Below are positions 58,201-64,000 of a DNA stretch of 64,000 bases, piece after piece. Each line of letters begins with the position of its first letter. The first letter of the stretch is position 1. A program made the position numbers and the translations under genes. The stretch is from Avichristensenella sp031549905 (GTDB lineage: Bacteria > Bacillota > Clostridia > Christensenellales > Aristaeellaceae): assembly GCA_031549905.1 (NCBI GenBank), contig JAVBPC010000019.1, positions 1 to 64,000 of the forward strand, written 5' to 3'. Under the pieces are notes generated by a model. That model did not search any database and was not told the origin of the DNA. It saw nothing but the letters and a program-made list of their open reading frames with translations.

Positions 58201-59085
58201 CTACTCTTCCTGTATCGCCGCCGCCATTTCAGAAAGCGCCTTGATGATCCGGTGGTTCGGCTGGGAAGATGAGTCCGCGTCAATCAGGTACACGCGTCCA
58301 TTCTTCACCGCATCCATGCCCTGCCAGCCCGGTCTCGCCAGGATTTCCGCCACGGCGTCCCCTTCCCAGCTTACATTGGTGAAGATCACCTGCGGGTTTG
58401 CCTGAATCACGGCCTCTTCCGATACGGAAAGCCAACTGTGTTGGTCAGCCAGAATGTTCACGCCTCCAAGGCGCTCAATCATCTCATTGAGAAACACGCC
58501 GCTGCCAAAGCTGTACAGGTACGGCGCGGGGCTGATCTCAAAGTATACGCTGACCGTCTCACTCCCCTCCGGGGCAAACGCCTCCAGCGCCTCGATCAGT
58601 TGCGCGTTAAGGGCCGCCGCCCCTTCCGGATCGCCCATTACATCGCCGATAAACTGGTTATCCAGCATGATATCTGCGATTGTGTTGGATGACGGAATGA
58701 ATGCCACGACCACGCCCAGCTGCTGCAGCTGCTCCAGCGTCCTGCCGCCGTCATCCACCAGCGTCATGCCGCTGACAAACACCAGATCCGGGGCCATTGC
58801 CAGCAGCGTTTCCATATCCGGGGCCATCATGTCGATGCCGGGAAGCCCGGCAGGTACGCCTTCCATACCCTGCGAATAGGTATCCACCAGCACAAGCTTG
58901 TCCGCAAGCCCCAAATCGACCAGCACCTGCGTGACCGAAGGCGCCAATGAAACCACCGTTTCAATCTTTTCAGGCAGAACAAGGGGATTTCCCGCCCGGT
59001 CCGCCGCCGGCGCTTCCGCCAACGCTCCCATCGCCACCAGTACCATTGCCAGTGCCAGAATCCATGCTGCCACCCGTTTTTGCAT
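58201..59085 (-). CDS. BtuF-like cobalamin-type substrate-binding protein
   Basis: A 294-residue exported binding protein of the helical-backbone (class III) family. The signal peptide MQKRVAAWILALAMVLVAMG ends in ALA-EAP with no lipobox. The core has VVSLAPSVTQVLVDLGLADKLVLVDTYS, then PDLVFVSGMT, GGVNILADQHSWLSVSEEAVIQANPQVIF and the end RVYLIDAD. The family carries cobalamin, heme or ferric siderophores. The cobalamin riboswitch upstream points to corrinoid uptake. No permease or ATPase gene is adjacent. GGAGGCGGGTACG precedes ATG 59085; the longer frame to 59412 runs through the repeat and is spurious. Confidence 0.88.
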   Translation of the reverse strand: MQKRVAAWILALAMVLVAMGALAEAPAADRAGNPLVLPEKIETVVSLAPSVTQVLVDLGLADKLVLVDTYSQGMEGVPAGLPGIDMMAPDMETLLAMAPDLVFVSGMTLVDDGGRTLEQLQQLGVVVAFIPSSNTIADIMLDNQFIGDVMGDPEGAAALNAQLIEALEAFAPEGSETVSVYFEISPAPYLYSFGSGVFLNEMIERLGGVNILADQHSWLSVSEEAVIQANPQVIFTNVSWEGDAVAEILARPGWQGMDAVKNGRVYLIDADSSSQPNHRIIKALSEMAAAIQEE

Positions 59086-59105
59086 CGTACCCGCCTCCCC
59101 ATAAT

Positions 59106-59357
59106 TAGAGCAATTTTCGGAAACATTCGGAATGGATTTGCCAGAGTTTTGCCGTTTCGCTGAGCCGAGGGAGCAAGGCGTAGCAGCACTACGCCGCGTG
59201 GATAGCGCTTGACCGAAGGTCAAGACGAGTGGGTAGAACCTTCGATTCTGCCCACGATGCCCGGCGGCAAGTTTACGCCGCCGCCGGGGCGTCAGAGGCA
59301 ACGCGAGGCGGCAAAAGATCCGCAAAGGCGTTTCGAATGTTTTCGCAAAATGCTCTA
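59106..59357. mobile_element. MITE-like repeat, copy 2 (252 bp)
   Basis: Same length and about 96% identical to 41494-41745, with the same TA-bounded inverted ends (TAGAGCAATTTTCGG / GCAAAATGCTCTA). It lies between the cobalamin riboswitch terminator and the binding-protein gene, adding ~250 bp to that transcript's untranslated region. Confidence 0.85.
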
Positions 59358-59363
59358 GGTAGC

Positions 59364-59396
59364 AAAAACGCCTTCCACCCCACAGGATGGAAAGCG
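59364..59396 (-). terminator. Cobalamin riboswitch terminator
   Basis: On the minus strand CGCTTTCCA pairs with TGGAAGGCG and is followed by five T. It is the likely expression platform. Confidence 0.7.
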
Positions 59397-59397
59397 C

Positions 59398-59612
59398 AGG
59401 TACGCGAAACACGCGTGGCCGCGCGCCAGTTCCTGTGGCGCTGTGCCCCGCGTTCGGCAGGTCTTCCGGCTTGGATTCATCGCACGCGTTCGCCTTCCCG
59501 ATTGCTCAGTGGCTATTGAACGCAGGCTCTTCCTTACGGCGGCAGGTCCGCCCGGGCTTTTCACCCGGTTCCCTATTCTCGCACTTTCGTGCGCACCGAA
59601 GCGGCATATTCG
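59398..59612 (-). ncRNA. Cobalamin riboswitch
   Basis: Read on the minus strand it contains the invariant blocks in order. A GGGAACC...GGTGAAAAGCCCGGG stem and CCTGCCGCCGTAAGG come first, then the B12-box GCCACTG (59513-59507) and CGGGAAGGCGAACG. ATGAATCCAAGCCGG and GAAGACCTGCC (to 59456) complete the core. These match adenosylcobalamin-type riboswitches. Bound cofactor should favour the terminator at 59396-59364 and lower expression of the BtuF-like gene. A -35-like TTGACA lies at 59655-59650 but I see no good -10. Confidence 0.92.
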
Positions 59613-59647
59613 TTTTGCAGGAATACGGTACCATAGCCAAGTAAGGT

Positions 59648-59677
59648 TTGTCAACCCGCAACAAGCTGTGGTATACT
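59648..59677 (+). promoter_or_regulatory. Promoter of the orphan solute-binding protein gene
   Basis: TTGTCA (59648-59653), 18 bp, TATACT (59672-59677) with TG one base before it, an extended -10. It diverges from the riboswitch. Confidence 0.65.
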
Positions 59678-59716
59678 ACCGGAAAAGAAGCTTTGCTATG
59701 AAAAGAGGAATCGCCC

Positions 59717-61225
59717 GTGAAAAGACGTTTGTTTTGTTTGCTGCTCATTGTGGCGCTTGGGCTGTCGTCCATGGCGTTTGCGGCGGAAACCCCCCTGGTG
59801 ATGATGGGATTGGAGCTTGGAAACACCTCCCGCGTTTGGGCGAATAACCTTTATTTCAGCCGCACGGCGGAGACAGCTGGAATCAGCTTTACTTTCCGCC
59901 AGTATACCGATGAGGCCTCCTACCGCACCGCGCTGCACCAGGCCTTTGAAACCGGCGATCTGCCGGATGTGCTGTTCAAGGCAGCGCTGACCTCAAAGGA
60001 AGAAATGCAGTATGCCGCGTCGGGGCAGCTGGTGGATCTTTCCCCCTATCTTGCCGAGCATGCGCCAAATCTGTCGGCCATCTTGGACGCGCGCCCCGAT
60101 TGGCGCGAAATTATCACGCAGCCGGGCGGCGCCATTGCGAGCCTTCCTATTCTAAGCGGCGCAGAGCGGCAGTGCCTGGTGTGGATCAACAGCGATTGGC
60201 TGAAAGCCCTTTCGCTAAGCGCACCCACCACCATCGATGAATACACCGAAGTGCTGCGCGCATTCCGTGACGGCGACCCCAACGGCAACGGTAAAAAGGA
60301 TGAAGTCCCGCTGAGCCTCGTCGGGCCCTGGGAAGCCAAATTCCTGCTGCATGCGTTTGGGATCGTCGCAAACGATTACAACGTATACCTGGATGCCGAC
60401 GGCCAGGTGCGCTATGCCCCATTCGACCCCGCCTACCGCGATTTCGTGGAATGGCTGCGCATGGCGCATGAAGAATCCCTGATCGACCCCAACGCCTTCC
60501 GGCAGACGCAGGCTTCGCGCAATTCCTCGCAGGCCGGTGAAAGCGACCCGCCTGTGATCTATGGCGGAATGATCAGCATCGCTCCCTATACCGTGGTCGA
60601 TCTCAACAAATCGACAAGCTACGCGGCGCTTTACCCTCTCACCTATGATGGAAAGCAGGTATACCGCAAGCTGCTGACCGGCGTGGGGCGCGGCGCTTTC
60701 GCCATCACCAGCGCGTGCAAGGATATCCCCGCGGCGCTTGGCTGGGTGGATGCGCTGTATACGGAAGCCGGCGGCCGTCTGGCGTTTGCCGGGGTGGAGG
60801 GCGAGGATTACACCACCCAGGCGGACGGCAGCTGGAAGTGGTCCAGCGGAGATGACTACACGGCGCTGCAGGGGATTGTGGATGACCACATTATTTCGGG
60901 GGATGCGTACACTCCGGGGCTTGAACCTGCGGCGTTCCTGCGCAACTCCGAGATTACCGACGACGCATATACCCGCCGCCAAACGGATACGGTGCGCGAT
61001 ACGCTGGTGCTCCCTTACCCTATTACATGGCCGCAGGGGGACGACGTTGAAGCGCGGATTGCCGAACTGCAGGCGGCACTGGGACCCTGTGTGGATACGG
61101 CAATTGCCAACTTTGCCATGGGGATCACGGAGCTAACGGATGAAACATGGGCAGCGTTTCACGCGGAACTAAAGGCGCTGGGGGCTGATGAGCTCGTCCA
61201 GCTGCTGCAGCAGGCCGTGAAATAA
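59717..61225 (+). CDS. Extracellular solute-binding protein (LplA-like, orphan)
   Basis: A 502-residue family-1 binding protein. The signal peptide MKRRLFCLLLIVALGLSSMA ends AFA-AET without a lipobox. The acidic loop GDPNGNGKKDEVPL near residue 190 and ITSACKDIPAALGWVDALYTEAGGRLAFAGVEGEDY near 330-365 closely parallel the LplA-like protein at 11099. No permease genes adjoin it, so it probably shares a transporter or acts as a sugar sensor partner. The start is GTG 59717 after AGAGGAA. Confidence 0.9.
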   Translation: MKRRLFCLLLIVALGLSSMAFAAETPLVMMGLELGNTSRVWANNLYFSRTAETAGISFTFRQYTDEASYRTALHQAFETGDLPDVLFKAALTSKEEMQYAASGQLVDLSPYLAEHAPNLSAILDARPDWREIITQPGGAIASLPILSGAERQCLVWINSDWLKALSLSAPTTIDEYTEVLRAFRDGDPNGNGKKDEVPLSLVGPWEAKFLLHAFGIVANDYNVYLDADGQVRYAPFDPAYRDFVEWLRMAHEESLIDPNAFRQTQASRNSSQAGESDPPVIYGGMISIAPYTVVDLNKSTSYAALYPLTYDGKQVYRKLLTGVGRGAFAITSACKDIPAALGWVDALYTEAGGRLAFAGVEGEDYTTQADGSWKWSSGDDYTALQGIVDDHIISGDAYTPGLEPAAFLRNSEITDDAYTRRQTDTVRDTLVLPYPITWPQGDDVEARIAELQAALGPCVDTAIANFAMGITELTDETWAAFHAELKALGADELVQLLQQAVK

Positions 61226-61228
61226 GGA

Positions 61229-61257
61229 TTGCTTTTCCACAAGGTATTTGCTATACT
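61229..61257 (+). promoter_or_regulatory. Promoter of the SRP RNA gene
   Basis: TTGCTT (61229-61234), 17 bp, TATACT (61252-61257). Predicted start near 61264. Confidence 0.75.
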
Positions 61258-61263
61258 ATTTAA

Positions 61264-61383
61264 GCGACTGTGATGACAGTCGGGTCCCGTGCAATGTTAC
61301 CATGTGAATCCTGTCAGGCCCGGAAGGGAGCAGCAGTAAGCATTGCGTACATGTGCCGCGGGGGTGCCTGACTTGAGCGGTCG
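61264..61383 (+). ncRNA. ffs: Signal recognition particle RNA (bacterial small type)
   Basis: The universal SRP core is plain: CTGTCAGGCCCGGAAGGGAG and CAGCAGTAAGC (61311-61341), with the GGAA tetraloop and asymmetric loop that bind Ffh. Outer pairing is seen between GCAATG (61291) and CATTGC (61341), and between CGGGTCCCG and CGGGGGTGCCTG. The Alu domain of Bacillus-type RNA is absent, so this is the ~100-nt form. Ends are approximate; a T run follows at 61386-61391. Confidence 0.93.
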
Positions 61384-61395
61384 TATTTTTTGTCC

Positions 61396-61411
61396 AGGGT
61401 TAGCTAACCCT
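61396..61411. other. 16-bp perfect palindrome
   Basis: AGGGTTAGCTAACCCT lies directly after the T run that ends the SRP RNA. It contains GTTAG and CTAAC without spacer. It may be part of the terminator or a protein-binding site. The rest of the 61412-61503 stretch is AT-rich with nothing else recognised. Confidence 0.4.
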
Positions 61412-61503
61412 ACTGTGGCTTCGGTTGTATACACATAAAAAAACACCCTTTATTAAGACTCTAAAAGAATTTATTAAAATTGTTACATTTGATATAATTC
61501 GAC

Positions 61504-61532
61504 GTGACAATGAATGCTCCCTGTGCTATACT
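61504..61532 (+). promoter_or_regulatory. Promoter of the soluble histidine kinase gene
   Basis: GTGACA (61504-61509), 17 bp, TATACT (61527-61532), 48 bp before the ATG. Confidence 0.6.
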
Positions 61533-61579
61533 GCAAGCGCGATGCTACCAGTAAACAGCGGTATTGAGGGGGCGAAGAC

Positions 61580-62317
61580 ATGCGTGAGGCCATAGAGGAA
61601 CTTTCCTATGTTTCTGGCCTTAGACACGACATTCGAACACATCTGAACATCCTATTAGGGGCCGTTGACATGGTTCAATCCGGCAAATTGGCGTCGGACA
61701 AAATTCCGACATATCTCGCAATGATTCGTCATAATTCGCTAGCAATGTTGCGGTTGGTAAACCAGATGGTGGCTACTGATAGTGTAGAAAACCCTATCCC
61801 ACCACAAATGGTCAGCCTCCAAGTGGATGGGCTTTTGGCGACAATTGTCGAAAGCGTCAGGCCCTACGCGGAAAGCCGCCGGCTGGAACTGCTGTGCGAT
61901 ATCCGTGCCCCGCTGTTCGTGCTGGGTGATATTGAAATGGTGGAACGCATCATGTACAACCTGCTTGCCAACGCGATCAAGTACACCGAACCCGGCGGCT
62001 TCATTTACTTCTCCGCCAAGGAGGAGGACGATATGGTGCAGATCAACATTGCCGATACGGGCATCGGCATGTCGCCCGAGAAGCTAAGCGCGCTGGAAGA
62101 AGAGGCAATCCGCCCGGTCGGCAACGGAATGGGATTGCAACTGGTACGATCCCTTACCGCACAGTTAAACGGCACCCTGCGCTGTACCAGCCGCGAGAAC
62201 GTCGGCACAACATTCTACCTTTCCCTTCCCACCGAAAAGCGGGCGCACACCGTAAGCACGCGCATTGGCGATCTTCTGCAAAAAAAGCATTTCACACAAA
62301 CCCCTACCGTACCTTGA
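61580..62317 (+). CDS. Cytoplasmic histidine kinase without sensor domain
   Basis: A 245-residue kinase. It starts directly with the dimerisation helix, SGLRHDIRTHLNILLGAVDMV with the His near 16, then an ATPase with YNLLANAIKYTEPGG, IADTGIGMSP and GNGMGLQLVRSLTAQLNG. There is no membrane helix or input domain, and no regulator gene is adjacent. It may be driven by a protein partner or feed another regulator. The G2 box is somewhat degenerate (VGNGMGLQ for GxGLGL). GAGGGGG precedes ATG 61580. Confidence 0.88.
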   Translation: MREAIEELSYVSGLRHDIRTHLNILLGAVDMVQSGKLASDKIPTYLAMIRHNSLAMLRLVNQMVATDSVENPIPPQMVSLQVDGLLATIVESVRPYAESRRLELLCDIRAPLFVLGDIEMVERIMYNLLANAIKYTEPGGFIYFSAKEEDDMVQINIADTGIGMSPEKLSALEEEAIRPVGNGMGLQLVRSLTAQLNGTLRCTSRENVGTTFYLSLPTEKRAHTVSTRIGDLLQKKHFTQTPTVP

Positions 62318-62342
62318 CCTACCTGCCCATTTGTCGTATACT
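62314..62342 (+). promoter_or_regulatory. Promoter of glyA
   Basis: TTGACC (62314-62319), 17 bp, TATACT (62337-62342); it overlaps the end of the kinase gene. Confidence 0.75.
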
Positions 62343-62371
62343 CTTTGTCATTCGGACAAGGAGGCGCGGAA

Positions 62372-63622
62372 ATGATCGATTTCTCTACCCTGCGCGCAGC
62401 TGATCCAGAGCTGACCGCCGCTATGGAGGGCGAACTATCCCGGCAGCGGGATCATCTGGAGCTTATCGCATCGGAAAACTATGTAAGTCCCGCCGTGATG
62501 GCAGCCATGGGATCGCACTTGACAAACAAATATGCCGAGGGATACCCTGGCAAGCGCTATTACGGCGGTTGCGAATATGTGGATATCGCGGAAAACCTGG
62601 CGCGTGAGCGCGCCAAGGCGCTCTTTGGCGCGGAGCATGCCAATGTGCAGCCGCACGCGGGCGCGCAGGCCAACATGGCCGTATACTTTGCTTTCCTTGC
62701 ACCCGGGGATACGGTTGTGGGCATGAACCTTTCCCACGGCGGTCATCTCACGCACGGCAGCCCCGTCAACATTTCCGGCAAATACTTTAATTTCATCCCC
62801 TATGGCGTAACCGAAGACGATGAGCAGATCGATTACGATGCGCTGCGGACGCTTGTCCTCACGCACAAGCCAAAGCTGCTTGTCGCCGGCGCCAGCGCAT
62901 ACCCCCGCGCGATTGATTTTGCCACGATGAGCGGGATTGCCAAGGAGGCGGACGCGCTGTTCATGGTGGATATGGCGCACATTGCGGGCCTTGTAGCCGC
63001 CGGCCTGCATCAAAGCCCCATCCCCTATGCGGATTTTGTCACGACCACTACGCATAAAACGCTGCGCGGGCCTCGCGGCGGCATGATCCTGTGCAAAAAG
63101 GAATACGCCAAGGAGATCGACAAAGCGATCTTCCCCGGAACGCAGGGCGGCCCGCTGATGCACATCATTGCCGCGAAAGCCGTTGCGTTCAAGGAAGCGC
63201 TGGAGCCGGGCTTCGCGCAGTACCAGCAGCGCATCCTGGACAACGCGAAGGCGATGGAAAATGCGTTCCGAAAGGAAAACGTGAAGATGGTTTCGGGCGG
63301 CACGGACAACCACCTGCTGCTGCTGAACCTTTCGGATACCGGCGTGACCGGCAAGGCGCTGGAAGCGCTGCTGGGCCAGGCAAATATCACCGTGAACAAG
63401 AACACCATCCCCAAAGAAACGCAAAGTCCCTTTGTCACCAGCGGCATTCGCGTGGGTACCCCGGCGCTCACCACGCGCGGCATGACGCCTGCCGATATGG
63501 AAAAAATCGCCGGCTGGATTGCCCGGATCATCCGCGAAGGCGAAGCCGCGGTGGAGGATGTCAAGGCACAGGTGCTGTCACTTTGCGCAAATTATCCGCT
63601 CTACACCAAGGATATCCTGTAA
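62372..63622 (+). CDS. glyA: Serine hydroxymethyltransferase
   Basis: A 416-residue PLP enzyme of normal bacterial length. Blocks are LELIASENYVSPAVMAAMGSHLTNKYAEGYPGKRYYGGCEYVD, QPHAGAQANMAVYFAFLAPGD, MVDMAHIAGLVAAG, and VTTTTHKTLRGPRGGMIL with the PLP lysine in THKTLRG near 228. It interconverts serine and glycine with tetrahydrofolate, the main source of one-carbon units. ATG 62372 follows AAGGAGG. A hairpin terminator follows at 63669. Confidence 0.97.
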   Translation: MIDFSTLRAADPELTAAMEGELSRQRDHLELIASENYVSPAVMAAMGSHLTNKYAEGYPGKRYYGGCEYVDIAENLARERAKALFGAEHANVQPHAGAQANMAVYFAFLAPGDTVVGMNLSHGGHLTHGSPVNISGKYFNFIPYGVTEDDEQIDYDALRTLVLTHKPKLLVAGASAYPRAIDFATMSGIAKEADALFMVDMAHIAGLVAAGLHQSPIPYADFVTTTTHKTLRGPRGGMILCKKEYAKEIDKAIFPGTQGGPLMHIIAAKAVAFKEALEPGFAQYQQRILDNAKAMENAFRKENVKMVSGGTDNHLLLLNLSDTGVTGKALEALLGQANITVNKNTIPKETQSPFVTSGIRVGTPALTTRGMTPADMEKIAGWIARIIREGEAAVEDVKAQVLSLCANYPLYTKDIL

Positions 63623-63668
63623 AACACGCACATCACGAATAATCCCGACTAAATTTGTCAAAATAACG

Positions 63669-63696
63669 GCGTCCCCTCTTGACAGGGGGCGCTTTT
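63669..63696 (+). terminator. Terminator after glyA
   Basis: GCG-CCCCT pairs with AGGGG-CGC, followed by TTTT. The -35 of the next promoter lies in its loop. Confidence 0.6.
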
Positions 63697-63707
63697 AGCG
63701 TTATCAT
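63679..63707 (+). promoter_or_regulatory. Promoter of the Rrf2-family gene
   Basis: TTGACA (63679-63684), 17 bp, TATCAT (63702-63707). Confidence 0.75.
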
Positions 63708-63708
63708 C

Positions 63709-63733
63709 ATACCCGAGGAATCTACTCGGGATT
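63709..63733. promoter_or_regulatory. IscR type-1-like operator
   Basis: ATACCCGAG-N7-CTCGGGAT is a 25-bp inverted repeat directly after the -10. It closely resembles the 25-bp type-1 site of IscR (ATACCCGACT-N5-AGTCGGGTAT). It suggests autoregulation by the Rrf2-family protein that follows. Confidence 0.6.
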
Positions 63734-63752
63734 GCTGAAAGGGGGAATGGGC

Positions 63753-64000
63753 ATGAAGCTCTCCACGCGGTGCCGCTACGGAATTCACGCGATGTTTGAC
63801 TTGGCGCAGAATGCGGGAAACGGCCCGCAGACAATCCGCGCCATCGCCGAGCGTCAGCTTGTACCGGAACAGTACCTGGAGCAGATCATCGGCGCTCTTC
63901 GAAAAGAGGGGCTCGTGGTCAGCGTGCGCGGCGCGCAGGGCGGGTATATGCTCAGCCGCCCTCCTTCAGAAATTTCCATTGGTGAGCTGGTGCGCCTGCT
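63753..64000 (+). CDS. Rrf2-family (IscR-like) regulator, 3' end outside window
   Basis: The first 82 residues are present. MKLSTRCRYGIHAMFDLAQ opens the winged helix. TIRAIAERQLVPEQYLEQIIGALRKEG is the helix-turn-helix, and VSVRGAQGGYMLSRPPSEISIGELVR the wing and following helix. Rrf2/IscR proteins control Fe-S cluster or cysteine genes. The three cluster-binding Cys (IscR 92-104) lie beyond the window edge and cannot be checked. ATG 63753 fits AAAGGGGG by spacing. An iscS/nifU-type gene may follow. Confidence 0.9.
   Translation, partial: MKLSTRCRYGIHAMFDLAQNAGNGPQTIRAIAERQLVPEQYLEQIIGALRKEGLVVSVRGAQGGYMLSRPPSEISIGELVRL

Noticed and set aside
59086..59412. N-terminal extension of the BtuF-like protein
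   Set aside because: It is read from MITE copy 2 and the riboswitch terminator; the signal peptide begins at 59085.
1..64000. CRISPR array, tRNA, rRNA, prophage or integrase
   Set aside because: No regularly spaced repeats, no cloverleaf or rRNA-like sequence and no phage or transposase motifs were found by reading.

Overview
The window is chromosomal DNA from a GC-rich (well above 50% by eye) anaerobic Gram-positive bacterium of the class Clostridia. The evidence is a T-box leader, many TTGACA-17-TATACT promoters, Shine-Dalgarno sites of the AGGAGG type, BceRSAB-type antibiotic sensing, a YtaF-family protein, rubredoxin, FeoAB, a ferredoxin-like aldo/keto reductase and a short SRP RNA of the Alu-less type. 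The solute-binding proteins here carry Sec signal peptides ending in AxA and no lipobox. A Christensenellales- or Oscillospirales-like lineage is a guess.

Layout. 0-5.4 kb: a T-box leader reading left out of the window (specifier probably UGG, Trp), rubredoxin, a PadR/HAAS-domain/DUF4097 operon, a fold-back repeat, then aldose epimerase, ridA and an OGG-type glycosylase. 5.4-16.7 kb (minus strand): an amino-sugar locus with nanE, a ROK kinase, a membrane AraC-type sensor, a solute-binding protein with two LplBC-type permeases, a sugar isomerase, a HAD phosphatase and an unrecognised 663-aa protein; an RpiR/MurR regulator diverges from it. 17.8-22.2 kb: a BceRSAB-like module. 22.5-35.4 kb (plus strand): the most striking locus, one operon with a 2,442-aa NRPS (C-A-T-C-A-T-R), a 7TM histidine kinase, a receiver/GAF/HD-GYP protein, an acyl-adenylate ligase and a stand-alone acyl carrier protein; a convergent ABC exporter follows. 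The operon predicts a lipidated dipeptide aldehyde or alcohol with built-in c-di-GMP signalling.

37.5-48.4 kb (minus strand): a second unusual locus made of two sugar-type permeases, two HlyD-like adaptors, a MacB-core-like permease, a beta-propeller/solute-binding fusion, a two-component system and a secreted Cys/His-rich protein, with no ATPase gene at all. 48.5-55.1 kb: scattered housekeeping genes (P-loop kinase, ilvE, aldo/keto reductase, CDF transporter, ytaF, nitroreductase, DUF1836 regulator, SGNH hydrolase). 55.3-58.1 kb: feoA-feoA-feoB-Cys-rich peptide, with repeated GTTAG-N6-CTAAC palindromes. 58.2-59.6 kb: a BtuF-like binding protein behind a cobalamin riboswitch, with a 252-bp MITE-like repeat inserted between them; a 96%-identical copy lies at 41.5 kb. 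59.7-64 kb: an orphan solute-binding protein, SRP RNA, a soluble histidine kinase, glyA and the start of an Rrf2/IscR-type regulator.

No tRNA, rRNA, CRISPR array, transposase or phage gene was seen. Functions are read from motifs and gene order only; no database search was possible.
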